This document shows, piece by piece, positions 1-6,239 of a stretch of DNA of 7,050 nt (position 1 is the first letter of the stretch; each line of letters starts with the position of its first letter). The notes beneath the pieces are model-generated. The model had not been told where the DNA came from, did not search any database, and saw only the letters and a program-made list of their open reading frames with translations. The position numbers and the translations under genes are program-made. Where the stretch lies: the NCBI GenBank assembly GCA_937895645.1, contig CALBKQ010000217.1, forward strand, positions 1-7,050, read 5' to 3'. The stretch is from an uncultured Clostridia bacterium. GTDB lineage: Bacteria; Bacillota; Clostridia; Oscillospirales; Acutalibacteraceae.

Positions 1-5
1 ATTAT

Positions 6-18
6 GCCCTTCTAGGGC
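6..18. repeat. Short perfect hairpin at left edge
   Basis: GCCCT at 6-10 pairs with AGGGC at 14-18 around a three-base TCT loop. It lies eight bases from a second, longer hairpin at 27-47. No run of T follows it on either strand within the window, so it is not a convincing terminator alone. Two small hairpins this close together resemble the subterminal structures of IS200/IS605-type elements, or could belong to a neighbouring gene's 3' end. The window edge prevents a decision. Confidence 0.4.
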
Positions 19-26
19 TTGTGCAT

Positions 27-50
27 ACCACCCGTTCAACGGGTGGTTTT
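27..50 (+). terminator. Hairpin with T-run, possible rightward terminator
   Basis: ACCACCCG (27-34) pairs perfectly with CGGGTGGT (40-47), an 8-bp GC-rich stem with loop TTCAA; one more T-A pair (35 and 39) can close it to a three-base loop. On the plus strand the stem runs into TTTT (47-50), so the polarity suits ending transcription that enters from the left. On the minus strand it is preceded by A's and followed by ATGCACAAG, with no U-tract, so it is a poor terminator for the leftward cpsB-like operon whose end it overlaps. The alternative is a mobile-element end. Confidence 0.4.
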
Positions 51-767
51 GATTTCTTCATCATCAATAACTTTTTGTGGGTTTGTAGTTACACATTTTA
101 TAAAAATTTCATGGTCAATTTCATATGGCAATTCGCGAATTCTCTCTTTTGTTCTTGTATGACGATATTTCAAATCGTGAGCGTCAGTTCCGATAAGCTG
201 GGCAAATCCGCGACACACCATATCAACAGATAACTGTTGTGCAGTATTACCATTTTTGCCGATAAGACTATCAATATTTACCTGAAAAACAACATCTCTA
301 TCAAGCAATTCATCAATAACAGAAAGGTTGCGATGGATTTCAAAGTATCTTTCAGGGTGAGCAAGAATTGGCGTGTATCCCCGTTCAATAAGCTCGTCAA
401 TCCACAAAAGACCTCGTTTCATATTAAAAGGACCTAATGGGAATTCGCAAAGCATGTAGCTTGAGTTGTTTATTGTAAGGTCGTCAAGATTAATAGATTT
501 AAGAATACCGTCGCTTAAAAACAACTCTGCACCGCTTAAAACTTTTAATGGTATGTTTTCGATTTCAAGAACTTCACGCAATTTTTCGATTTTATAATCA
601 CGCTGGTCAATAAACTCGTCAATATGGTTGTAATCTGCAAAATGTGGTGTTACAACAACTACTTTGTAACCATTTTCATAAGCGTCACGGCACATATCAA
701 TAGATGTATCAAGGTCAGGGGCGCCGTCGTCAATATCAAAAAGTATGTGGTTGTGAATATCAATCAT
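36..767 (-). CDS. CpsB/YwqE-family PHP-domain phosphatase (tyrosine-protein phosphatase-like)
   Basis: A 243-residue protein of the polymerase-and-histidinol-phosphatase (PHP) fold. Known relatives (CpsB/Cps4B, YwqE) are metal-dependent cytoplasmic phosphatases that dephosphorylate bacterial tyrosine kinases controlling exopolysaccharide synthesis. Visible metal-site motifs are DIHNH at 3-7 (H5, H7), DDG at 13-15, TPHF at 40-43 (H42), GAELF at 79-83 (E81), CEFP at 107-110 (E108), AHPER at 136-140 (H137) and TDAHD at 194-198 (D195, H197). This appears to be the complete ligand set, and the length is normal for the family. The start overlaps the upstream gene's stop as ATGA, with a GAGGTGG ribosome site at 784-778, so translation is probably coupled. 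The stop codon lies in a hairpin loop. No tyrosine kinase or chain-length regulator is visible nearby, so the substrate is unknown. The family call is firm; tyrosine-phosphatase activity is inferred from homology. Confidence 0.88.
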   Translation of the reverse strand: MIDIHNHILFDIDDGAPDLDTSIDMCRDAYENGYKVVVVTPHFADYNHIDEFIDQRDYKIEKLREVLEIENIPLKVLSGAELFLSDGILKSINLDDLTINNSSYMLCEFPLGPFNMKRGLLWIDELIERGYTPILAHPERYFEIHRNLSVIDELLDRDVVFQVNIDSLIGKNGNTAQQLSVDMVCRGFAQLIGTDAHDLKYRHTRTKERIRELPYEIDHEIFIKCVTTNPQKVIDDEEIKTTR

Positions 768-1969
768 TTTTTCTGTGCCACCTCAACTTTTTCTGGAATA
801 TTTTTGTCAGATTTTTCTTCTGCTTTAGTTTCTTCGGTGTCTGTATAGTGGAAAATGTGAATGATACCCTCGTCATTAAGAAGTTTAAGCATAACGATTG
901 TAATAGGTAAAATGAAAATACCAATTACACCGAAAATCTGTGAGCCTATAAACATTGAAACGATTGTAAGGAATGCAGGAATGCCAAGTTGTGCCGCAAC
1001 AAGTTTTGGCTCAATAATCTGACGGATTACTGTAATACAAGCATACATTACAATAAGACCTATTGCCATGGGGTAATTTCCGTTAAGAAGGGAAACAAGT
1101 GCCCAAGGAATAAGCACAGTACCTGTACCGAGCACAGGCACAATATCAATAATAGCAGTAAGAATTGCAATAACAAAAATATAACCACTATCATAAATGC
1201 CCATGAGTTTCAAAAGGAAAAGACCTAATGAAACTTCGCAGAATGTAATTGTAATGATAATACCATAAGCCTTTGCCATTTTACCAAGAGATGGGAACAA
1301 AAGTCTTTTTGCACGAACAATTTTTGTGCGTGTATCAGGTTGGAAGAAACCAAGAACAAGACGTTTAACAGATGCAAAATCTGCAGTCATAAAGCAACAC
1401 GCAACAATTGATACTACAATTGAAACAAGAGTTGTAGGAATTTGTTTTGCAGTATTCCATATTCCCATAAGCGGAGTAGATAAAGCAGATAAGTCAATGC
1501 TTGTTGTTTTGTCACTTGGTGTTACCGTAGGTGCTGTAAGATTTGCAAGTTTTTCACTTGCAAAATCCATAACGGCTGACTCTAATTTTTCAGGTAAAAA
1601 GCCTACGGCGTTTGCGATATAACCCTCAATTTTATGAATAAGTGAAGGAATATCTTCAAACTGAATCATAACATATTGGAAAAAACCTTTGAACTCAGAG
1701 CCAACCCATATTACAAGAAGAACAAGTCCTGAAACTGCAATAGAAAATCCAAAAAGAACAGTCAACGCAGAAACAAGACCTCTTTTAAGGGGTGTTTTTT
1801 TGCAGATAAAGTTAACAGGTTTCTGCAAAATCATTGCTGCAACTATTGCACATAATATAGGGAAAATTGTACCGAATGCAAATTTGAAAAACAAATAGAA
1901 AAGTGCAATAAGAATAACAATGTAAACAATATTGATTATAAACTTTTTCTTTTTATCTGTACTTGTCAT
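764..1969 (-). CDS. AI-2E family transporter / YtvI-like integral membrane protein
   Basis: A 401-residue polytopic membrane protein of the AI-2E (UPF0118/PerM) family. Hydrophobic segments lie near residues 11-28, 32-48, 65-90, 180-196, 234-256, 262-282, 284-296, 299-315 and 333-362, with a soluble stretch at about 95-165. Family signatures are the D275-IVPVLGTGTVLIPWA block and RQIIEPKLV at 316-324, followed by a glycine-rich hydrophobic region. The GTGTVLIPWA wording recalls the sporulation protein YtvI subgroup, but that is an impression and needs a profile search. The last 30 residues are a charged, probably cytoplasmic tail. Family members have been linked to autoinducer-2 export, ion/proton antiport or sporulation; the substrate here cannot be read from sequence. 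The start is supported by a GGAGATAAGG ribosome site just upstream. It is the first gene of a two-gene operon, overlapping the PHP gene by 4 bases. Confidence 0.87.
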   Translation of the reverse strand: MTSTDKKKKFIINIVYIVILIALFYLFFKFAFGTIFPILCAIVAAMILQKPVNFICKKTPLKRGLVSALTVLFGFSIAVSGLVLLVIWVGSEFKGFFQYVMIQFEDIPSLIHKIEGYIANAVGFLPEKLESAVMDFASEKLANLTAPTVTPSDKTTSIDLSALSTPLMGIWNTAKQIPTTLVSIVVSIVACCFMTADFASVKRLVLGFFQPDTRTKIVRAKRLLFPSLGKMAKAYGIIITITFCEVSLGLFLLKLMGIYDSGYIFVIAILTAIIDIVPVLGTGTVLIPWALVSLLNGNYPMAIGLIVMYACITVIRQIIEPKLVAAQLGIPAFLTIVSMFIGSQIFGVIGIFILPITIVMLKLLNDEGIIHIFHYTDTEETKAEEKSDKNIPEKVEVAQKK

Positions 1970-2006
1970 ATTTCCTTATCTCCAGAATAAAATAATATCT
2001 GATAAT

Positions 2007-2035
2007 ATAATAAACCATTTTTCTTTAAGTATCAA
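2007..2035 (-). promoter_or_regulatory. Sigma-A-type promoter of the leftward operon
   Basis: Read on the minus strand, TTGATA (2035-2030) is followed by exactly 17 bases and then TATTAT (2012-2007). Both boxes match the sigma-A consensus at five of six positions. Transcription would begin near 2000, giving a leader of about 30 bases that carries the GGAG ribosome site (1983-1980) of the AI-2E family gene. The surrounding DNA is so A/T-rich that chance boxes are expected, but the spacing and position are ideal. Confidence 0.6.
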
Positions 2036-2040
2036 TTAAA

Positions 2041-2110
2041 AAGTAATAATTTTATGTAAATTTTTCTAAAAAATCCATAAAAATTTTAATAAATATATTG
2101 TATATTACCC
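2041..2110. other. A/T-rich spacer with A/T tracts between divergent promoters
   Basis: The DNA between the two divergent promoters is almost wholly A and T. Tracts AAATTTTT (2058-2065), AAAAAA (2068-2073) and AAAAATTTT (2079-2087) are centred about 9 to 12 bases apart, near the helical repeat. The first and third also form an inverted repeat. Such DNA is often intrinsically bent and can serve as an UP element. No recognisable operator or protein-binding consensus was seen. Confidence 0.35.
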
Positions 2111-2111
2111 C

Positions 2112-2149
2112 TTTATTATCTTGGCATTTTGTGATAGAATATCTAAAAG
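2112..2149 (+). promoter_or_regulatory. Probable promoter of hom-lysC
   Basis: Two overlapping readings are possible. The first is an extended -10, TGATAGAAT (TG at 2132-2133, TAGAAT at 2135-2140), with a weak TTTATT -35 at 2112-2117 and a 17-base spacer. The second is a good -35, TTGGCA (2121-2126), with a 17-base spacer and a weak TAAAAG -10 (2144-2149). Either places the transcript start about 60-70 bases before the hom start codon. The leader is too short for a T-box or lysine riboswitch, and no attenuator hairpin was seen in it. A/T tracts upstream could act as an UP element. Confidence 0.5.
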
Positions 2150-2216
2150 TATTTTTTAATGTGATTTATTATACCTTTTTCTATGAAAATATAGGTGGTA
2201 AGGAAGTGAATTTTTA

Positions 2217-3455
2217 ATGTATGTTGCAGTTATGGGTTATGGCACAGTTGGCTCAGGCGTAGTTGAAGTGCTTACAAAAAACCACGACAGTATCGTTAAA
2301 AGAAGTACACAAAATGAAATGGAAGTTAAATATATTCTCGATTTAAGAGATTTCCCAGGCGACCCTCACGAGAGTAAAATGATAAAAGATTTTAACATTA
2401 TTCTTAATGATGATGATGTTAAAGTTGTAGTTGAAACTATGGGCGGACTTCACCCGGCTTATGAATTTGTTTCATCTTGTCTTAAAGCAGGTAAAAGCGT
2501 TGTAACTTCAAATAAAGAGCTTGTTGCAGCAAAAGGCTGTGAACTTTTACAGTTTGCTCAAGAAAACAATGTAAACTTTTTGTTTGAAGCATCAGTTGGT
2601 GGCGGTATTCCTATTATCAGACCAATTTCACAGTGCCTTGCCGCTAATGAGATTGACGAAATCGCAGGTATCCTAAATGGTACAACAAACTTTATTCTTA
2701 CAATGATGATTGAAAAGAATATGAGTTTTGAAGATGCGCTCAAACTTGCTCAGGACAACGGTTATGCAGAAAAAGACCCGACAGCTGACGTTGAGGGCCA
2801 CGATGCTTGTAGAAAAATCTGTATTCTCGCTTCCCTCTGCTTTGGTAAACACGTATATCCTGATTCAGTTTATACAGAAGGCATTACAAAAATCACACTT
2901 GATGACGTTGCTTATATCGGCGCATTCGGTGGCGTTATTAAACTTCTTGGAAGAGCTAAGAGAATGGAAGACGGTAAAATTTTTGCAATCGTTTCTCCTG
3001 CAATCGTTATGGATGGTAGTCAGTTAGCAAGTGTTAATGATGTTTTCAATGCTATTCTTGTTCGTGGTGACGCAACAGGTGATGTTGTATTCTACGGCAA
3101 GGGTGCAGGTAAACTTCCAACAGCATCAGCAGTTGTGGCAGACGTTATTGACTGTGCTCGTAATATGGGCAGAAAGAAACCACTTGGCTGGGGCGAAGCA
3201 GAAGAAAATTATGTTGTTGACTACAAGTCAGCAGTTAACCCTCTTTATATTCGTGCAGAGGTTACTGATAGAGCAAATGCTTTACAAGATGTTGTTGCAA
3301 CAGTAGGTAAGGTACAGGTTCTTGAATTTGCGGGTTGCAAGTCGAATGAACTTGCTTTCGTAACAAGTGCTATGGCAGAAGGCGAGCTTACAGAAAAACT
3401 TAACAGTATTTCTTCAATCAGCATAAAATCTCTTATTAGAGTGACAGATTATTAA
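2217..3455 (+). CDS. hom: Homoserine dehydrogenase
   Basis: A 412-residue cytoplasmic enzyme that reduces aspartate-4-semialdehyde to homoserine with NAD(P)H, the branch step toward threonine and methionine. Residues 7-14 (GYGTVGSG) form the Rossmann nucleotide loop. SNKELVAAKG (98-107) and NGTTNF (154-159) are family blocks. The signature at 181-200 carries D196 and K200, matching the conserved catalytic Asp/Lys pair. GKGAGKLPTASAV (304-316) closes the catalytic core. The remainder, about 342-412, occupies the usual ACT-domain position but lacks the typical DxPG ligand-loop motif, reading DRANALQD instead. The chosen ATG is the first start in frame: a stop codon lies at 2199-2201, and AAGGA at 2200-2204 is a ribosome site at a somewhat long 12-base spacing. 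lysC follows after 25 bases, so the two are almost certainly co-transcribed. Confidence 0.96.
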   Translation: MYVAVMGYGTVGSGVVEVLTKNHDSIVKRSTQNEMEVKYILDLRDFPGDPHESKMIKDFNIILNDDDVKVVVETMGGLHPAYEFVSSCLKAGKSVVTSNKELVAAKGCELLQFAQENNVNFLFEASVGGGIPIIRPISQCLAANEIDEIAGILNGTTNFILTMMIEKNMSFEDALKLAQDNGYAEKDPTADVEGHDACRKICILASLCFGKHVYPDSVYTEGITKITLDDVAYIGAFGGVIKLLGRAKRMEDGKIFAIVSPAIVMDGSQLASVNDVFNAILVRGDATGDVVFYGKGAGKLPTASAVVADVIDCARNMGRKKPLGWGEAEENYVVDYKSAVNPLYIRAEVTDRANALQDVVATVGKVQVLEFAGCKSNELAFVTSAMAEGELTEKLNSISSISIKSLIRVTDY

Positions 3456-3480
3456 TAAATAACCTTTATAGGAGGCATAT

Positions 3481-4689
3481 ATGGGACTTATAGTTCAGAA
3501 ATTCGGTGGCTCAAGTGTTCGTGACGCTGAAAGAGTAATGAATGTTGCCCAGATAGTTACTGATACTTACCGTGCAGGTAACGACGTTGTAGTTGTAGTA
3601 TCAGCGCAAGGCGACACAACAGACGATTTAATTGAAAAGGCTTATGAAATTAACAGTAAGCCATCAAAAAGAGAAATGGATATGCTTATGGCATCAGGTG
3701 AGCAGATTTCAATCGCACTTCTTGCTATGGCTTGTGAAAAATTAGGTTGCCCTGCAGTTTCTCTTCTCGGTTGGCAGGCAGGTTTTAACACAAGTTCTGC
3801 TTACGGTACAGCCCGTATCAAGAACGTTAAAACTGACAGACTTCGTTCAGAAATCGACCGTCATAACATTGTTGTTGTGGCAGGTTTCCAGGGACTTAAC
3901 AAGTATGATGACCTTACAACTCTTGGCCGTGGTGGTTCAGATACAAGTGCAGTTGCTATTGCGGCAGCTCTTCGTGCAGACCGTTGCCAGATTTTCACAG
4001 ACGTTGAAGGTGTTTACACAGCGGACCCAAGAAAAGTTGACAATGCAAAGAAACTTCAGGAAATCACTTATGATGAAATGCTTGAACTTGCAACTTTGGG
4101 TGCACAGGTGCTTAATAATCGTTCAGTAGAAATGGCTAAAAAATATAATGTTGAGTTAGAAGTTCTCTCAAGTCTTAAGAGAGTTCCGGGTACAATCGTT
4201 AAGGAGGTTACCAAAATGGAAAAAATGCTTATCAGAGGTGTTACAAAAGATACAGACGTAGCACGTATTTCAGTTACAAAAATTCCTAACACACCAGGTG
4301 TTGCTTTCAAACTTTTTGACGCTCTTGCAAAGCGTAAAATTAATGTTGATATTATCTTACAGTCAATCGGTCGTGAAAGCACAAAAGATATTACATTTAC
4401 AGTAGCAAAGGGTAACGCAGAAGAAACCGTTGAATGCGTAAAGAGCATTTTTGATATTGAAGATAAAGATATTATCTGTGATACATCAGTTGCTAAAATT
4501 TCAATTGTTGGCGCAGGTATGGAATCTCACCCAGGAACAGCTTCAAAAATGTTTGAAGCTCTTTACGAGCGCGACATTAACATTGATATGATTGCTACAA
4601 GCGAAATCAAAATTTCAGTTCTTATTGCCCTTGAGGATGCTGACCGTGCAGTTAGCGCAATTCATAAAGCGTTCTTCCCAGCAGAATAA
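3481..4689 (+). CDS. lysC: Aspartate kinase (aspartokinase), ACT-regulated
   Basis: A 402-residue enzyme that phosphorylates L-aspartate with ATP, the committed entry to lysine, threonine and methionine synthesis. The amino-acid kinase domain covers about 1-240: KFGGSSV (7-13), SGEQ (72-75), GRGGSDTSA (149-157) and FTDVEGVYTADPR (172-184), all standard substrate and nucleotide motifs. Two ACT domains follow, at about 262-330 (with NTPGVAF) and 338-400 (with HPGTASKMFEAL and TSEIKISVLI), which in relatives bind lysine and/or threonine as feedback inhibitors. It is monofunctional, not fused to Hom. AGGAGG (3470-3475), five bases before the ATG, is a strong ribosome site. A second strong ribosome site inside the gene precedes Met246, predicting a separate ACT-only subunit. 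A terminator-like hairpin follows the stop. The effector is not readable from sequence. Confidence 0.96.
   Translation: MGLIVQKFGGSSVRDAERVMNVAQIVTDTYRAGNDVVVVVSAQGDTTDDLIEKAYEINSKPSKREMDMLMASGEQISIALLAMACEKLGCPAVSLLGWQAGFNTSSAYGTARIKNVKTDRLRSEIDRHNIVVVAGFQGLNKYDDLTTLGRGGSDTSAVAIAAALRADRCQIFTDVEGVYTADPRKVDNAKKLQEITYDEMLELATLGAQVLNNRSVEMAKKYNVELEVLSSLKRVPGTIVKEVTKMEKMLIRGVTKDTDVARISVTKIPNTPGVAFKLFDALAKRKINVDIILQSIGRESTKDITFTVAKGNAEETVECVKSIFDIEDKDIICDTSVAKISIVGAGMESHPGTASKMFEALYERDINIDMIATSEIKISVLIALEDADRAVSAIHKAFFPAE
4201..4218 (+). promoter_or_regulatory. Internal ribosome binding site and start for an aspartokinase beta subunit
   Basis: AAGGAGG at 4201-4207 is a near-perfect Shine-Dalgarno sequence, eight bases before an in-frame ATG at 4216-4218 (Met246 of aspartate kinase). 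Translation from here would give a 157-residue polypeptide (4216-4689) made almost entirely of the two ACT domains. In Bacillus subtilis aspartokinase II, the alpha (about 408 residues) and beta (about 163 residues) subunits are made this way from one gene in one frame. The codons used (AAG GAG GTT) sit between the kinase and ACT domains, as expected for the interlocking arrangement. Use of the site here is inferred. Confidence 0.75.
4216..4689 (+). CDS. lysC: Predicted aspartokinase beta subunit (internal in-frame product of lysC)
   Basis: A 157-residue product sharing the frame and stop codon of aspartate kinase and starting at its Met246. It contains no kinase motifs, only ACT1 (about residues 17-85 of this product) and ACT2 (about 93-155). 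In the known alpha2beta2 aspartokinases the beta chain pairs with the ACT region of alpha and takes part in feedback inhibition by lysine. Evidence is the strong internal ribosome site and the position of the start, which coincides with the known B. subtilis case. It is reported separately because a standard annotation would miss it. Another ATG three codons later (Met249) is less well spaced. Confidence 0.65.
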   Translation: MEKMLIRGVTKDTDVARISVTKIPNTPGVAFKLFDALAKRKINVDIILQSIGRESTKDITFTVAKGNAEETVECVKSIFDIEDKDIICDTSVAKISIVGAGMESHPGTASKMFEALYERDINIDMIATSEIKISVLIALEDADRAVSAIHKAFFPAE

Positions 4690-4699
4690 GTATGCCTAA

Positions 4700-4730
4700 A
4701 GAGAGAAACCTTAAAGTTTCTCTCTATTTT
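4700..4730 (+). terminator. Intrinsic terminator after lysC
   Basis: AGAGAGAAAC (4700-4709) pairs perfectly over 10 bp with GTTTCTCTCT (4716-4725) around a six-base loop, CTTAAA, starting 11 bases after the lysC stop. It is followed by ATTTTAT, a short and interrupted U-tract, and the stem is rich in A-T pairs. Termination may therefore be incomplete, allowing some read-through into guaB. It separates the aspartate-family pair from guaB-glyA. Confidence 0.75.
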
Positions 4731-4762
4731 ATAAAGATTTTTAATGTGAAGGAGATATAAAA

Positions 4763-6223
4763 ATGACAGACAAGTTTGTAAAAGAAGGTCTTACCTTTGA
4801 TGACGTGCTTCTCATTCCTGCAGAAAGTGACGTTCTTCCAAGTGATGTTGATATTTCAACACAGCTTACAAAGACAATCAAGTTAAACACACCAGTACTC
4901 ACAGCTGCTATGGATACAGTTACAGAAAGCAATATGGCTATTGCTATTGCTCGTGAGGGCGGTATTGGTATTATTCATAAGAATATGTCAATCGAAGCTC
5001 AGAAAGCACAGGTTGACAAGGTTAAGAGAAGTGAAAACGGCGTTATCAATAACCCATTCTTCTTATCTCCTGAAAACACAGTTCAGGAAGCAGATAATCT
5101 TATGCACCGCTATAAGATTTCAGGTGTTCCTGTATGTGACGAAAACGGAAAACTCGTTGGTATTCTCACAAACCGTGATATGAGATTTATTGCTGATTAC
5201 AGTGGAAAAATCAAGGATTATATGACAAGTCAAGGTCTTGTTACTGCTCCTGTTGGCACAAGCCACGATGAAGCAAAGAAAATCCTTATGAAACATAAAA
5301 TTGAAAAACTTCCTTTGGTTGATGCAGAGGGTTATCTTAAAGGTCTTATTACAATCAAAGATATTGAAAAAGCAGTTAAATATCCAAACTCAGCTCGTGA
5401 CTCTATGGGTCGTCTCCTTTGCGGTGCTGCTGTAGGTGCAACTGTTGATGTGCTTGACAGAGTTGCGGCTCTTGTTGAAGCAGGGGTAGATATGATTACT
5501 CTTGACTCTGCTCATGGCCATAGTCATGGTATTATCAATGCTGTTGCTAAAGTAAAAGCAGCATATCCAGACCTTCCACTTATCGGTGGTAACATTGCAA
5601 CAGCCGAAGCTACAAAAGCACTTATTGATGCAGGTGCAGACTGTGTTAAGGTTGGTATTGGCCCTGGCTCAATCTGTACAACTCGTGTTGTTGCAGGTAT
5701 TGGTGTTCCACAGATTACTGCAGTTTATGATTCAGCAAACGAAGCAGCAAAACATGGTATTACAGTAATCGCTGATGGTGGTATTAAGTATTCAGGTGAA
5801 ATCGTTAAAGCAATCGCTGCAGGTGCATCTGCTATTATGGTTGGTTCACTTGTTGCTGGTTGTGAAGAATCACCGGGAGAAAGCGAAATCTACCAAGGCC
5901 GTCAGTTCAAAGTTTATCGTGGTATGGGTAGTATTGCTGCTATGAACAATGGTTCAAAAGACAGATACTTCCAGGCAAACAACAAGAAACTTGTTCCGGA
6001 AGGCGTTGAAGGTCGTGTTCCTTACAAGGGTCTTCTTTCAGATACAATCTATCAGCTTATGGGTGGTCTTAAAGCCGGTATGGGTTATTGCGGTTGTGCA
6101 ACAATCGAAGAACTTAAAACAAAGACTAAGTTTATCAGAATTACAAACGCAGGTCTTAAAGAAAGCCATCCACATGATGTTTACATTACAAAAGAAGCTC
6201 CTAACTATTCAGGAAATATATAA
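4763..6223 (+). CDS. guaB: Inosine-5'-monophosphate dehydrogenase
   Basis: A 486-residue cytoplasmic enzyme that oxidises IMP to XMP with NAD+, the committed step to guanine nucleotides. The N-terminal part (LTFDDVLLIP, 10-19) and residues from about 210 on form the TIM-barrel. Two CBS domains are inserted at about 94-205 (repeats beginning FLSPENTVQEA and VTAPVGTSHDEA); in relatives they bind adenine or guanine nucleotides for regulation. The catalytic loop GPGSICTTR places the nucleophile at Cys305. The ADGG motif has Asp338, YRGMGS (385-390) binds the phosphate, and Arg401-Tyr402 form the flap dyad, numbered as in E. coli GuaB. Length is typical. AAGGAG (4749-4754), eight bases before the ATG, fixes the start. 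No clear promoter is visible in the 73-base gap before it, much of which is the terminator; it may depend on read-through or on a promoter inside lysC. No purine riboswitch was seen. Confidence 0.97.
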   Translation: MTDKFVKEGLTFDDVLLIPAESDVLPSDVDISTQLTKTIKLNTPVLTAAMDTVTESNMAIAIAREGGIGIIHKNMSIEAQKAQVDKVKRSENGVINNPFFLSPENTVQEADNLMHRYKISGVPVCDENGKLVGILTNRDMRFIADYSGKIKDYMTSQGLVTAPVGTSHDEAKKILMKHKIEKLPLVDAEGYLKGLITIKDIEKAVKYPNSARDSMGRLLCGAAVGATVDVLDRVAALVEAGVDMITLDSAHGHSHGIINAVAKVKAAYPDLPLIGGNIATAEATKALIDAGADCVKVGIGPGSICTTRVVAGIGVPQITAVYDSANEAAKHGITVIADGGIKYSGEIVKAIAAGASAIMVGSLVAGCEESPGESEIYQGRQFKVYRGMGSIAAMNNGSKDRYFQANNKKLVPEGVEGRVPYKGLLSDTIYQLMGGLKAGMGYCGCATIEELKTKTKFIRITNAGLKESHPHDVYITKEAPNYSGNI

Positions 6224-6239
6224 TTAAGGATTTGAAAAT

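Noticed and set aside
1326..1622. Open frame of 98 codons on the plus strand inside the AI-2E family gene
   Set aside because: It is antisense to a clearly coding membrane-protein gene, and its composition looks like a shadow frame.
2058..2086. AAATTTTT/AAAAATTT inverted repeat as an operator or terminator
   Set aside because: It is made only of A and T in a region that is almost all A/T, so such repeats are expected by chance. It has no GC stem and is not positioned for termination.
2121..2136. Sigma-54-like promoter starting TTGGCA
   Set aside because: The TGGCA half is present, but the required GC/TTGC half at the correct spacing is missing. The sigma-A readings fit better.
2147..2216. 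Possible riboswitch, T-box or attenuator in the hom leader
   Set aside because: The leader is only about 70 bases, has no stable hairpin and shows no recognisable lysine, SAM or T-box motifs.
4068..4448. Open frame of 126 codons on the minus strand inside lysC
   Set aside because: It lies entirely antisense to a well-supported gene, has no recognisable domains, and its serine/threonine/leucine-rich composition is typical of a shadow frame.
4690..4762. Purine riboswitch upstream of guaB
   Set aside because: The gap is too short and consists of a simple hairpin followed by the ribosome site; the three-way junction and conserved loops of the purine aptamer are absent.
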